A stretch of DNA of 64,000 nucleotides from Brachyhypopomus gauderio (GCF_052324685.1 NC_135221.1:2817126-2881125), one strand, 5' to 3'. Positions 24,180 to 36,445 are shown, counted from the first letter of the stretch. A program made the numbers and translations. Notes: generated from the sequence alone by a model not told the origin.

Positions 24180-24632
24180 TTGTGTGTGCTGATTCAGTTT
24201 AGTCATGAGTGTGTTGAGGAGGATGTTGTGGAGTGTGTTTTGGTGTGTGTGTGGAGTGTGTCGTGGAGTGTGTGTAGTGTTTTGGTGTGTGTGGAGTGCA
24301 GAGCCGGAGTGGCTAATCGGGAGGTTCGGGAGGATTCCCGATGGGCCGGCTCATGTCAATCTCTAGTTTGGGCCGATTGGGAGGGAAAAATAATTTTGGG
24401 CCGGATTTGGGCATGAAACTCCCGGGCTGAAAAAGTGGCCCACTCCGGCCCTGGTGGAGTGTGTTGTGGAGTGTGTGGAGTGTGTTTTGGAGAGTGTGGA
24501 GTGTGTTGTGGAGTGTGTGTAGTGTGTTTTGGTGTGTGTGTGGAGTGTGTTGTGGAGTGTGTGTAGTGTGTTTTGGTGTGTGTGTGGAGTGTGTTGTGGA
24601 GTGTGTGTAGTGTGTTTTGGAGTAGAGTGTCA
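24180..24632 (+). repeat. GT-rich tandem repeat interrupted by a MITE
   Basis: Imperfect repeats built from GTGTGTTGTGGAGTGTGTG and GTAGTGTGTTTTGG blocks. The array is split by the 155-bp element at 24299-24453. Open frames here (about 70-135 codons) are repeat artefacts. Confidence 0.85.
24299..24453. mobile_element. 155-bp hAT-type MITE
   Basis: The ends are inverted repeats: CAGAGCCGGAGTGG at the left, CAGGGCCGGAGTGG read inward from the right. The 8-bp GTGGAGTG occurs on both sides (24291-24298, 24454-24461), the hAT duplication length. Caveat: the host is a GTGGAGTG-rich repeat, so flanking identity alone is weak; the inverted ends are the stronger evidence. Confidence 0.75.
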
Positions 24633-24639
24633 CTGTTTT

Positions 24640-27600
24640 TTGACAGAGTTTTTTGTTTTTTCCCCGTTAGTTCTTCCTTGTTCTGTTTTCTATGGCTGTT
24701 TGTTCTGCTGTTGCTACGACAGCGTCCGGCCGTGACTTCCAGTCCCTCTTCCTTCTTCACACCAAAGCTACATTACATTGGCATATTATCTGATCACAAT
24801 CAAAGACTATAAAAAGCACTGAACATGTACAGACAGGACCGCCCAGACAGGACCGTCCAGACAGGAGGTGCTGTGGTCCACTGCCCCCTGGGACTGAACC
24901 GACTCTATACATGAATTAATTATTAAAACATTCCACAGGAACATTTGCCACGTCTCTCCTGAGTGTGTAGACTGCAGGAATTAAGAAAAATCTCAGTTGC
25001 ATCTTAATTGAGCAATTAAATAGTTTTAATTGGTCAGTATTGTAAATTAATGTCTGTTTGCTTCTTATTTGTGTTGCTTTAGCATTAATGTAACGTCTGT
25101 GCCAAGAGGGCAGAGTGTTGAACAGTGGTGAACTGAGAGAAAGAGAGGGAAGGAGAAAAAGCAACAAAGAGAGAGAGAGAGTGAATGATGAAGAAAGAGA
25201 GGAAGAAGAAAGCTGTCCTCTTCCCTGTTCCTGGAGGATGCTGTGTTGGGCTGCAGTTGGAGGGGAGGGGTGGAGTAGTGAGCTTACAGCGAGACGTGGT
25301 GTCCGAGCCAGCAGTGACCCCACAGTCACCTGCAGTCACAGCGCAGCCGTGCAGCTGCGCAGCCGTGCAGCTGCGCAGCCGTGCAGCCGGCCACATCACC
25401 CCCCCCCCCCCCCCCCCCGGTGGTGTTTTCTGACAGTAGCCGGCTGGCTCGAGCAGAAGTATGCAGCGTTGCTCCAGGCGAGAACGTCAGCAAGATAAGT
25501 GGGAAACCAGGCCACTTTCCCCACGCACGCTCTGTGCAGAAATTAGGTGTGTGATCAGGCCACGTGCTGCTGCACAAGCCAACTGCTGGGCTGCTCCGTG
25601 CTGGTCTGACCCACAGGGAGCCCCGCCAGCTCCGATAACACTGAGAGTAAACAGGTCCAGCAGCCTCTGGTGGCGTGCCAGGCACACGGCCCTCGCGAGG
25701 CAGAACACTCACTCGTACCCACTCGCAAAGTCCAGGAGAAAGGTAAACATCTTCTCCTGCTCAGAGTCCTTCTGTACTCATTTGAACATTTATTTTAGTT
25801 CAAATGCACGTTTCAAATGTAAATCCCACATAAGCAAATCAGCCTTCGTCAATAACCTTTCACTGTTATGTAAAAGTTGACTGATTCAAATTTATGTGCC
25901 TAAAATTTGCATACATCAGATAATGTTCTACCACAGATACAACTGACACTGGATCAGTTCTCCAGGGATTGTGATTCTATCCGGATCATCTAACACTGGA
26001 AGTTTCGTAACGAGCTAGGCGCTAACCACTTTACTTTCCTAATTGAACCTAGCGGGTTAATCTGCACCTGACAGACACGCAGCAGGCCACCCTCGTCATG
26101 TGGCGTCAACCACAACCACACGCCTGCTATCCCACCCCAGTAAACAGGCCCCACGCGCCGCACTTCTGGCCTGCCGTGATAACCTACACTGGACAGCTGC
26201 CATCTTCACTGCTGCCTGAGGTTGTGTCATTTCTTGCAGAATCTGCTCAATGTCACATGGCAGGCAGGGTATTATTCCTCTTCCTGTGTGTCTCTGCCCC
26301 TCGTCATCTGATGCATTGACCCTAAGTGCAGGACCAGTAGACTATCCCGTACTGGAATGTGTGATGATACATCCAACCCTCTGTTATAACCATTCCCAGT
26401 CTCCTCTATGGCTAAGAGAGCTAGTCAAACCACAATTTAAGTGCATGCATTTTATAGCTAGCTAAATGACAACAGGGATAATTGTTATTTACATATGAGA
26501 GGATGGCCATATTGGCTCTCCTAACTGACTTTTGAGTTTTGTACATATCAAATATTATATCTTTAAATATTACATCTTCATATGATAACAAAGTCGGCAT
26601 ATTTATATTTGTAATTACGCGCCACCCATTTCAAAAAGTGCTAATTTATGGCAGGCCTGTCTCCGCCCACCTGGGGCGTGTATGTTCAGTACCAGTTCTG
26701 TTGTCAGACTTGAAGGTGAGATTATCTGTATTACTGCTGTATACCAACTGCAAATCTGTGGACAGAACACGGTGTGCCAGTATATATGTGGGTTCACGGC
26801 AGGTACTGGACGCTCATTGGTCAATTAGGCTGAGGTAAATACAGTTCATTCAGCTAAACACTCACTTTTCCATCACACCTTTAACATTTGCATGCTAGAC
26901 CAAGGCCTGCACGTTTGAATGAAAACAGCATCAAACACAAACACATGGACATACGCCTGTACACCACGCCAGATATGATCATATCACTGCAATTGCAACT
27001 GTTTTTACTAGATAGACTGACAGTTATGTTATTTGTGTTTTCTCGTAAATTGCTGCTCATTAGAGAAACCAAAAAATGTTAAGTACAATTGAACTGTGGG
27101 TTTCTTCACAATCACTGAGACCAGGAGGGTAAAACGAGTTCAAACTCAGAGACATTGTGCTTTTTAATGTATTAAATGTCATTTGTTTTGCTCAGTGGCT
27201 ATTGAATGGTTACATTAGTAAATCTGTACGCAACTCCATGAAGAGAATTCACAGACAAATTAGACTCCATAAGATTTTTTTTTTCAGCCAATGAGAAGAA
27301 CACAAATTCATGAATTCTAGCGTTCCACAAAAATCAGGAATGAATTAAATAATTCATGTTCTCTTAAAATGATCTTGGTATCTGGTAGATTGATATCTGG
27401 TATCTGTTTCTGAATGTGGACATCTTCCACTTTTCATGTGCTCACAACATTTGATGTTTTGCACACAATACATGAAATTATTTGTTTTTATTTAAGCTAT
27501 TTGATTTTTTTTTTTTAAGCCATAAAGTTTGGGTGCTAAATGTTTTCTGGTCAAAAGAGCTAGAATTATCTAGTGTTATCAGGGTTTTCTCAACGGGAAT

Positions 27601-27700
27601 GTCAAATACATATTAAACTTTCAATGCCAAAAAAATAAATAGCACAAACTAATCTAATCATACCAAAAATCCATTTAAAAGGCCAGAGTAGAAGTTTTTC
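24640..27700. other. Intergenic, no gene seen
   Basis: Contains a GA-rich tract near 25130-25210, a short GCAGCCGTGCAGCTGC repeat at about 25340-25390 and a poly-C run at about 25398-25418. Open frames near 25.1-25.9 kb overlap on both strands over these tracts and are not supported as genes. Confidence 0.55.
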
Positions 27701-27760
27701 ATTGCGACTGTGCAATCAGTCTGTTCAAATGTAGAACTGCCTTCAGCTCTCACCAGGCAG

Positions 27761-27810
27761 CTGATTGGCTACAGATCAGCTGTGATGTCATCACACAACG
27801 TTATAAGGGC
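27761..27810 (+). promoter_or_regulatory. Probable adrb2 core promoter
   Basis: Within 50 bp lie an inverted CCAAT box (ATTGG at 27764), a CRE/ATF-like TGATGTCA (27783-27790) and a TATA-like TTATAAGG (27801). They stand in the right order and spacing for a transcription start near 27830, just upstream of the GA-rich leader. A CRE-like site would be consistent with cAMP feedback on a Gs-coupled receptor; this is inference from motifs only. Confidence 0.5.
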
Positions 27811-27829
27811 TCTGACAAATAACCTAAGA

Positions 27830-28109
27830 GCAGCATTCAATGGAGCACAGCCTAGCAGAGGAGACGTGAGAGGGGGGGCAGAGAGAGAGAGAGAGAGAGA
27901 GAGAGTGAGTGAGAGAGACAGAGAGAGAGAGAGAGCGCACAACAGAGGCTGAATCCCAGGGAGAGAGAAAAAGAAATAAGCAGAGAGAGAGAAAGAGAGA
28001 GAGTTGAATCATGTAAGACAATATGAGAGGAACATTTTTAAAGGACTTTAAGGACTCCTAGTTTGAATGGGAAGATATAAATGTGGAACGTGGAACTTTG
28101 TTTATGCAG
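27830..28109 (+). other. adrb2: Probable adrb2 5' leader exon
   Basis: This lies between the promoter motifs and a possible splice donor CAG|GTTTGT at 28109/28110; a second candidate is CAT|GTAAGA at 28012/28013. It contains a GA microsatellite at about 27882-27935 and several ATGs (28011, 28023, 28067), so the leader would carry short upstream open frames. The exon is inferred because the coding region is preceded directly by a pyrimidine tract and AG acceptor. Confidence 0.45.
28023..28061 (+). promoter_or_regulatory. Upstream ORF, 12 codons, in adrb2 leader
   Basis: ATG at 28023 and TAG at 28059-28061 enclose a short basic peptide frame. Mammalian ADRB2 mRNA is known to carry a translated short leader cistron that lowers receptor synthesis. 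This frame is in the same relative place but shows no obvious sequence similarity. It is part of the mRNA only if the 28109 donor is used. Confidence 0.35.
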
Positions 28110-28285
28110 GTTTGTAAATTATTTACTCTGTTGATCCTTCTATAAACCTTCTATATTATCTTTCTGTGTGTTTGGCATGTCAGGGTTTTATTCTTGTTCG
28201 CTGTTAAAATGTTTTAACCATAAACTTCCTTCCTTATTTAATTCTTTTTTTTAATTTTTATTTTCTTCCTTCCTTTACACTCTCT

Positions 28286-28287
<2 letters not shown>

Positions 28288-28370
<83 letters not shown>
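28288..28370 (+). repeat. (CT)n tract forming the splice-acceptor pyrimidine tract
   Basis: Over 80 uninterrupted bases of CT repeat end in CAG (AG 28371-28372), leaving only GTC between acceptor and start codon. It would act as an extreme polypyrimidine tract. Confidence 0.9.
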
Positions 28371-28372
<2 letters not shown>

Positions 28373-28375
28373 GTC

Positions 28376-29596
28376 ATGGAAACCACTCAGCCCCCTGTCT
28401 CTTCTGCTCTGGTGAACACTACTGTCTCCCCGACGTACCCTGAACTAAGCATGGTTCTGCTGGGCATCGCCACGTCTGTGCTGGTGCTGGCCATCGTCTT
28501 TGGGAACGTCCTGGTCATCATCGCCATATCCAGATTCCAGCGGCTGCAGAACGTGACGAACTGCTTCATCATGTCCCTGGCCTGCGCCGACCTGATCATG
28601 GGGCTGGTGGTGGTGCCCTTCGGTGCCACCTACGTCATTCTTAACACGTGGCACTTCAAGCGATTCTGGTGCGACTTCTGGACGGCCACCGACGTGCTCT
28701 GCGTAACGGCCAGTATCGACACGCTTTGCGTGATCGCCCTGGACCGCTACCTGGCCATCACATCGCCTTTCCGTTACCAGTCCCTGTTGACCAAGTGCAA
28801 GGCTCGTGTGGTGGTTCTGCTGGTGTGGACCATAGGTGGTCTTATCTCCTACCTACCCATTTATTTGCAGTGGTGGATCTCGGATGCCCAGGTGGCTGTG
28901 GACTGCTTAAACAACACCACCTGCTGCGAGTTCCATACCAACCGCACCTACGCCATCACCTCCTCTATCGTCTCCTTCTACATACCCCTGATAATCATGG
29001 TGTTCGTGTACAGCCGCGTCTTCCAGGAGGCCAGGAAGCAGCTCAAGAAGATCGTGAAGACGGAGGGCCGCTTCCGTTACGACGTCAGCCAGCAGGAGCC
29101 GTGCAGCAGCAGTGGGCCGGAGTGTGGCGAGACACGGGTCATCAAGAAGACCAAGTTCTGCCTGAAGGAGCACAAGGCCCTGAAGACACTGGGCATCATC
29201 ATGGGGGTCTTCACACTGTGCTGGCTTCCGTTCTTTGTGCTGAACGTGGTGTTGAGCGTTCACGAGCTGGAGAACATCAAGGTTCTCTTCCGGATCTTAA
29301 ACTGGATCGGATACGCCAACTCGGCCTTCAACCCGCTCATCTACTGCAGGAGTCCGGAGTTCCGTTACGCCTTTAAACAGATCCTGGGGATGGACAGAAC
29401 ATGCCACCCCAAGAAAAAACAGTCCAACGGATACAGGTACAGTGGACACAGCTGGCAGAGTGAGCAGCAGGCGCGGAACAAGCACTCTGAGGACAGCGAT
29501 CCCGCTCACGGGGAACCCGGGAAAAGGGACCGAGCCCCCGCAGACAGGACCGACTCTAATGGAAACTGCGGTACGCTCATTACAAACGCATCATGA
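28376..29596 (+). CDS. adrb2: Beta-2 adrenergic receptor
   Basis: A 406-residue class A GPCR (human ADRB2 is 413), a Gs-coupled plasma-membrane receptor for adrenaline/noradrenaline. Seven hydrophobic segments lie at about 27-50, 62-86, 98-121, 143-163, 192-215, 268-291 and 302-326. Ligand-contact residues are in place: Asp106 (3.32), Ser196/Ser197/Ser200 on helix 5 and Asn309 (7.39). DRY is at 123-125, CWLP at 282-285 and NPLIY at 319-323. Cys99 and Cys177/183/184 can form the two extracellular disulfides. Glycosylation sequons are at Asn14 and Asn179/180. ICL1, ICL2 and the SDSNGNC-like tail match beta-2 rather than beta-1 or beta-3 receptors, and the neighbour sh3tc2 agrees. The start is chosen because the acceptor AG lies 3 bp upstream. 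Odd points: no RRSS-type PKA site in loop 3, Gly338 replaces the palmitoylated Cys, and the C terminus lacks a class I PDZ motif. Teleosts have a and b copies; which this is cannot be told. Confidence 0.95.
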   Translation: METTQPPVSSALVNTTVSPTYPELSMVLLGIATSVLVLAIVFGNVLVIIAISRFQRLQNVTNCFIMSLACADLIMGLVVVPFGATYVILNTWHFKRFWCDFWTATDVLCVTASIDTLCVIALDRYLAITSPFRYQSLLTKCKARVVVLLVWTIGGLISYLPIYLQWWISDAQVAVDCLNNTTCCEFHTNRTYAITSSIVSFYIPLIIMVFVYSRVFQEARKQLKKIVKTEGRFRYDVSQQEPCSSSGPECGETRVIKKTKFCLKEHKALKTLGIIMGVFTLCWLPFFVLNVVLSVHELENIKVLFRILNWIGYANSAFNPLIYCRSPEFRYAFKQILGMDRTCHPKKKQSNGYRYSGHSWQSEQQARNKHSEDSDPAHGEPGKRDRAPADRTDSNGNCGTLITNAS

Positions 29597-31520
29597 GTCA
29601 CCCTTAGAAACCCCAACACGTCCCACTGTGTGTGCTATGCCAAAACAAAAAAGACACAAAGCTTCACATCATCAAGTGCTCCTGGTAAGTGCACGCCGGG
29701 GAGGTTGGACGAGACAGTCCACGTCTTTTTAATTTTAATTTTAGGTTTTCTAATTTTGTTTTTTCTCTCATCTCTCTCATCTACCTCACTTTGAATATTT
29801 TTCTCCTGTTTAATTCCCACTCTGTTCGTTTTTTGCATTACACTACAATGTAGAAAAAGAGAGAAAAGCTACGAAGTTGCTGTAGTCTACTTAAAGAGAG
29901 ACGCAGCAGCAGGGTCTGGTGTGCTGTACGCTGTGCACAAGTCTTAAAATGAAGGATTAGAATATAAAACCCGTCAAGCTGAGGCTGGTGGTGTTTCTGT
30001 AGTTGCTCCTTCCTGAGTTTTATTTTCTGAGAGTCAGCAGAATGAGCCAAACTTGTTAAGCAACTTGCTGCTTCGCTGTTATTTTTCAACTCGGAATATT
30101 GGAAAGGAAACAGGCTGTCGTTTGAATTAAGACACATTTTGAATACCAAACTGATCTTAAGTTGGTCATAACATTCAAAAAGTCCTTTCATCTTTAGGAA
30201 AGTGTATTCCTTCTCTAATGGACACATAGCCCTCCTCAGTGTCACTAAACTTATTTTTTTTTAAGTAATACCAGATCTTTTTTTCTTTTTCTTCTTTGTT
30301 TTTCAACTTGTTCTTGTGTAGAGAATGACCTGATGTGATCTGATCTGGCTCAGAAATGCACCATTGCTACTATGGTCAGAGGGGAAGTGAAAGGGACCCC
30401 CACCCTAAGGTCTTGTTCAGGATATTAGCCAGTTGGTGCACCAGCTGAGGGCGAGTGCTTCGTACAGATCGCTCAAAGTGATTTAAGGACCAGCTGAGTG
30501 AGTCCTTAAGCGTCCAATGACAGTGTCTCACCAGGATGTTTTCTCCATCTCTGCTAATACAGTGCACTATGTAACTGGTCACTGTCACAGGCTTTGACTT
30601 TGTGCTCCAGACTGCAGGATTTTAAAACACACTTGATGTTGAAGTGCATAGTGTCCTCTCTTATTCTAATAAGTATTGGTATTTACATCTATATTGGATG
30701 AATTATGTGAAAGATGGTATATTTTTATTTTTATTTATGGTGCCAAAAGTAATAATAATAATGTAATAATAGTAATAATAGTAATAATAGTAATGCTGCC
30801 AGTTCAGTTTGGCAGCAAAATCTTTTGAGTGGATGGCAGAGACAAGCAGCCTGTGAGCAGTGTCTCTGCACACAGACAGGAGGACACAGCAATTGTCTTA
30901 AGTCCCTGTCATTTATAGCAGTGTTTGTTTGTCCTTTAGTGCTCTCTTCAGAAAGGGATGGACTTGGTGTGTTTCCAGGTCGAAGACTCAATTAGCCAGT
31001 GAAAACACGGCCCTGCTCACCTCTGACAACACTCCACGTCGCGTTTTGGAGCAATGGCATACTCCTTAGTAGTGAAGGTTTTGATGCTTTGGTCAGTTAA
31101 CATTTTCCAAAACTTCCAAATTCCTCCAGAGGTTTGACACGTCATTAGAATCATTAGAAATAAAAGTGGGTGGTTTGCACTGGAAGGCGTGCGCACACAG
31201 CTGAGCTTCAGAGAAGATGGTTTGCTTTGCACAGTTTTTTCTTTCTACAAATGTTTCCCTGTCTAGCACAGTGTATTCCTCATGTCATCTGTCAATAACA
31301 TGTACCAGAATTCTACAGATTTTTCTCTGTTTTTTCTTTTTTCTTTCCGCAGGCTGCAACCTGCCCTTGCCGTTCAACAGTGTGGTATAAATTATACAGA
31401 ACTCCCTTTTGCTCCTTGCTGGGTTGTTTAATGTTTTCTCTGACACTGTCTTCATCCTGGATTGCACTCTTCATCTGTTCCACTTCCTTCTGGGCCCCTT
31501 GAAAATGTAAAGACAGTGAA
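29597..31520 (+). other. adrb2 3' untranslated region (extent uncertain)
   Basis: No gene in this stretch. A U-rich/AUUUA element lies at 30719-30738 (ATTTTTATTTTTATTTATGG), similar in kind to the AU-rich element that controls mammalian ADRB2 mRNA stability. The first canonical AATAAA downstream of the stop codon is at 31159, the next at 31519. A short ATAATAGTA repeat lies at about 30753-30792. The real poly(A) site cannot be fixed from sequence. Confidence 0.4.
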
Positions 31521-33192
31521 TAAACAGGGTGTAATTCCTACACGGCTCACCTGATACGCTCACACGTACCGTGATATGTGCACTTCAGACCCAACGTCGT
31601 TATCTCCTTTCACGTCCCACGTGCTAAGCCAAAAACGGAACAGAAACCACACCACAGTCCAGTTGCCGTCGACGACGCGTCTGCTTACACCTGCTGCTGC
31701 TCCCACACCAACAACATCGTCCTTTCAGCTCTAGGCAACTTTTCAACCTGCGTGTTAGCACAACCGTAGCGGCTGCCAAGCCTCCTTCCCCCCTGGGAAT
31801 GTTCCGGGACCTTCTGCAGTTCAGTGAGGTCCAGCAAAGTAACATATATAAATACAGCTATTGTGTGTTTGTCTAAGACATGATGTAACAGTCACTAACA
31901 TTATCGTAGGGAGTTTATTGAATTAGGAGGCCAGGAGTTCCTCGTCTGCAGATGGATTCATGAACGCAGAATGCACGAAACTTCACTTCTCCCACTACAT
32001 CACCCAGTGTCCCAGAATAATGAACTTAATGTTCTGTAAATGGCAAAAAAAGTGTGTCTTTGTGTGGGTTTTAACAGTGCCATTTCAAGCGTATCTTTGT
32101 GGGCTTTTAAAAGTGCGCATGTCTCTCAGCTGAGGTGAGGATAGCACGTAGTGTTGAAACTGTGAACCTTGTCCTTTTAAAACTCTGTACTGTACAGTGG
32201 TTTGTTTATGGTCTCGTTTGTGTGACGCCATTTTGGTTTAGATCCTGTCACCCGTGCTCCCTTATGATCCCGTAGTGACCGTCATCCCGCAAAAAGCTTC
32301 ACGCCGAAATGTTGTGAAAAAGTTGAACGTGTTTTTAATGGGATGTAACTGTGTCTATTAACCAGGACTTATTGTTTGTTCCTCTGGAGACCGCACTGTA
32401 CCACTGAGCGTGTGCGCTGCCGTGACTGTGTGGCGTTGCTCAGGGTGGAGAAACAACCGATCCCCTCTGGCAGTGCCGAAGCGCTTGTACATCACCCAGG
32501 CAACCGCTGAACCACTGAACCTCTGTCCCTTAAGGGCCCGTGTAATATCTTTAGTGAAATATATCCTGTGTTCATTGTCATACCTTTGAAAACGGACTAT
32601 AATATTTGGTTAGAGCTCGTAAGCTACACATTTTTGCATCTTAAACAGTCAAGTTAGGAAACATGTTGATAAACACGTATCCATATACGGGCATCTTGGC
32701 CAGTGAGATGAAATCATGAAGCACTTATTAGATGAAAGCTTTAAGAAGTCGGCTGGGTCAGACTCCAAATGCCAAATTTATTCCACCATTTAAATCAGCC
32801 TTATTTGGTTATTTCTATGGGATGTAAAGTAATGGAGAATTGATGAAATTATGTAAGAACCGCATACCACAATAAATCAATAAACCTTTATGAAGAGTAG
32901 TATTCCCCTGAGACAAATGTACCAACGCTTTTCTCTAAATTCTTCTCCTTTATTATTGTCCTGCATCTGCACCCTTGGCACTAGACTACACGGTAGCATA
33001 AACCAGGACTCTGTAAACGACCCTGCACACTGTTATAAAGTATCTTCAGGACAGCCAGACAGTCGTCACCTTCAGCTCACTTGTCTGTGGGTTAGTTTGT
33101 CTGAAGGGCAAACAGCTACAGACAGCAGACCACAGTCTCACTGTTCCTGGAGACCTTCCAAGCTGTCTTACTTCATGACATGACATGAACCT

Positions 33193-33352
33193 TATTTAAG
33201 GTTGTAAGGTTGTATGGTATGGTTGTACCTTATTTAAGGTTGTAAGGTTGTATGGTAAAGGTTGTATCTTATTAACGATTGTATGGTATGATTGAACCTT
33301 ATTAACGGTTGTAAGGTTGTATGGTAAAGGTTGTACCTTATTAATGGTTGCA
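33193..33352 (+). repeat. Imperfect tandem repeat
   Basis: Four diverged copies of a phrase like AAGGTTGTATGGTAAAGGTT followed by GTACCTTATTAA; the unit is roughly 35-50 bp with internal GGTTGTA sub-repeats. Confidence 0.8.
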
Positions 33353-34671
33353 CCAGTTGAATGTTTACTTGTGTTTCTCCTTTTAACTCTTTTCGCACAA
33401 GACTGGTTTACTTTTGTTTTGTTTTGGTTTTTGTTTAACTAATAAAATATGTTCAAAATTGTTTGTTGTATAGTAGTATTTATGACATATATGTGTTAAA
33501 ACATTTGAAATAAATAATAAATGATGTATTTAATGCATTCTGTGAAGCACTGAGTCCTCTTTAGTCTGGGAGGGTAAATCTGGTTTGTGTAAAAATTTGC
33601 CTGGTTTGTGATGGAACATAACAAGTCTAAATTCTACGCTGTTATTTCCTCTTTCACATAGCCATGGCAGCGTAATATAGCCAATGCACGCTGTGCAAAT
33701 TGATCAGGCAGCCAATTTCTGTGCAGGGCTTTAGCAGAGCATTTGATATAGAGCTGTCGTGCCTTATAGGGTTTTATGTTCTATTCCCATACCAAACATT
33801 CCTCCCCTCAGAACAGTACCATAGCCACTATAGAGTGTGTGAGCACATATCTGGATTGGTCCATCTGTCTCGTATCAGAAATACCCCCTGCACGCCTAAA
33901 GACTTGGTCTGCACTGCTAGCAACCACAGCGAGTTCATTTCAGCATGGGCCAACAATGCAGCTGCCTGTGGCTGGAATTGGCTGTGATGATATAAAATAC
34001 TGAGCTGAACCTTAGTGAAGTCCCAGATTCCATCAGAAGTCATTCTCATTCACCTCAGCCGTCTCATTTTACTATTGCAGCCTGAATTCAGTAAATCAGG
34101 TGTCATAAATGTCGAGATAAGACGCTGAATGTGTGAGTTTTTCTTTAGAAACGGAAATTGTTCATTTTAGGGGGAAAGAGGTGCAATTCAACTAAGTCAC
34201 AGACTGACACAATAACGGTTTTGACATTTTGCACATAAACGCCAAATATTTACCCAGATTCAGTGATACACATGCACACACAACAACGTAACTTGAATGA
34301 AAGGCAGAGCGTAAAAAGTCAGGAAAATATTTCTGCATTAGCCCTGGCACACCGCTCTGGAAAAGAAACCAAAAATGTAAGTGTTTAATCTCTGAGTTCT
34401 GAGTGGTCTCACATACAAGAGCTTCTCTTTAGCCAGAGACCAACCCTCTGCCCGGGGTAGGCAGGCCACAAAGTGGACAGTACTGACTTAGATTAAACAG
34501 GAGATTAGCAGAAAGGTGGAGCTGTCTATGTTACACCCTTCAGAAATCATCAGACTCTGGACATTGCAGCCAGAAAAGCTTGGCTCCAAACCTGGAATCC
34601 TCAAGGCAAACACAACGTCACCACCCCACCTCGAAAATAAATACCGAATCTGAGTTAGCGTCGCTGACGGG

Positions 34672-34697
34672 GAGGAGGAGGAGGAGGAGGAGGAGGA
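34672..34697 (+). repeat. (GGA)n microsatellite
   Basis: About eight GAGGAG-type trinucleotide units. Confidence 0.9.
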
Positions 34698-35984
34698 AGG
34701 TGGCCTGGGGAGGACACAGTGCTGTACGCCATAGAGGAAGACCAGTCTGCATTGGAAAGGAAATATCCACTTAAAAACGAGACCTTAACTGACAAGAGTC
34801 ACCAATCAGTTGTTAAAAGTCAGATAGAATATGCAACAGATCCTCTTTAACACCTGGTCAACAGGTGAGAATCAGGCAGCACAAATCTCCAGGCTGATAT
34901 GCGCATGTATGTGCACATGTGTATGCGTGTTTATGTGTGTGCATGCATGAGTTTGCATGTGTCTAATTCATTAAATGCAGCTTAGTCGTAAGGAGCGCGA
35001 GGGCCCGCCCTAACCTAACGAGGGCCCGCCCTAACCTAATGACCGCCAATCAATCAGCCCCACTTAACTCGTCCTCCTGTGCATGAAAACACCCACCAGG
35101 CCGAGACAGTGATGCTGACAGTGATCTCTGTGGACCTTTTACATCTATTAAATGATAAGCTGTGCTTATTTATTTGCACTGATAATTTATCCTAATTACC
35201 CTCGTATTCCAGCTATGCTCTATGCAGGTAGTTAACAAATGCTCCCTTCAAATGATTCTGCTGCAAAGCAGCATTAGCACCAGGTCCATCACATTAAATA
35301 GACTGGTAATTACTGCCCACAGGGCATGGTCAGTCATCACTGTAATGTCCATACTGATAATATACTGATCACAGTCCAAGCACAGCTGGCTGGACACGAT
35401 ATGCTTACGTTCATCAGAGCTCCTTTATCTCCGACTCAGAACCGCATGCTACCTCTCACTAAGGCTGGCTGGCTCGTCAGCAGGTAAAGGGACAGAGAGC
35501 ACACCAGGTGTGCTGTGTTCGGGGGGGCGTGGCAAGATGACACCCACCCTAGTACTGCCCACTCTGCTAGCACCTCCTACCTCTGTGGCTCCGCCCACAT
35601 CTGAGGCCCTTCTCCTGGCTGTCTCAGTCTCTTGTCACAAATAAGGCATTTTCTGTCCCAAGAGTCCAAAGAAAATATGCTTGAAATTCTCCCCAAACAA
35701 ACAGCTTATAGCCAAAGGCTGTTTTCTTTTTTGTTTGTGTCAGACGTCTCTTGTTCAGATGGAATGGGCTCTTTACAGGTAACGGGCACAGCAACCTGGT
35801 GCAGATTAACCGTTTAGACCACAGAACTTTCAGAGGCTGCTGGTTTTCTGATCGTCTAAATAGTGATCTGAAGAACACCATCCACAGACTAGAGACTGTA
35901 CAGAAGATACAGCACGTACCCTAATGAAACAAAATAGCATATGCACATGTGAAACAAGTGTCCCAATGTGTGTTAAAACAATTA

Positions 35985-36111
35985 TACAGAGAGGGGGGTG
36001 GGGAGAGGAGAGAAAGAGGAAGGGAAAAAGAGAGGGGGGAGAGAGAGAAAGAGAGGGGGAGTGGTGAGAGAGAAAGAGAAAGAGAGAGGGGGGGAAGAAA
36101 GAGAGAGGGGG

Positions 36112-36144
<33 letters not shown>

Positions 36145-36317
36145 AAAGAGAGAGAGAGAAAGAGAGAGAGGAAGAAAGAGAGAAATAAAGAGAGAGAGGG
36201 GGAGAGAGTGATAGAGAAAGAGGGAGAGGGGGAAAGAGAGAAAGAGAGAGAGGGAAGAGAGGGGGTGAGAGGACAGAGAGAGCAAGAGAGAGAGAGGGGG
36301 TAAATAGAGAGGGGGAG

Positions 36318-36374
<57 letters not shown>

Positions 36375-36445
36375 GGGGGAGAGAGGGGGAAAGAGAGAAA
36401 GAGAAATGGAAAGAGAGAGGGGAGTGGGGGGGGGGGGGGAGTAAC
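35985..36445 (+). repeat. Long purine-rich tract with two (TG)n insets
   Basis: Nearly continuous GA/GGGA DNA for about 460 bp, broken by (GT)n at about 36114-36141 and 36320-36350, ending in a G run at 36426-36440. Long polypurine DNA can form triplexes. Open frames on either strand are artefacts. Confidence 0.9.

Noticed and set aside
25085-25880. Several overlapping 70-139-codon frames
   Set aside because: They cross GA tracts, a GCAGCCGTGCAGCTGC repeat and a poly-C run and are open on both strands.
28648-29376. 242-codon second plus-strand frame and minus-strand frames inside adrb2
   Set aside because: Shadows of the receptor frame in GC-rich codons.
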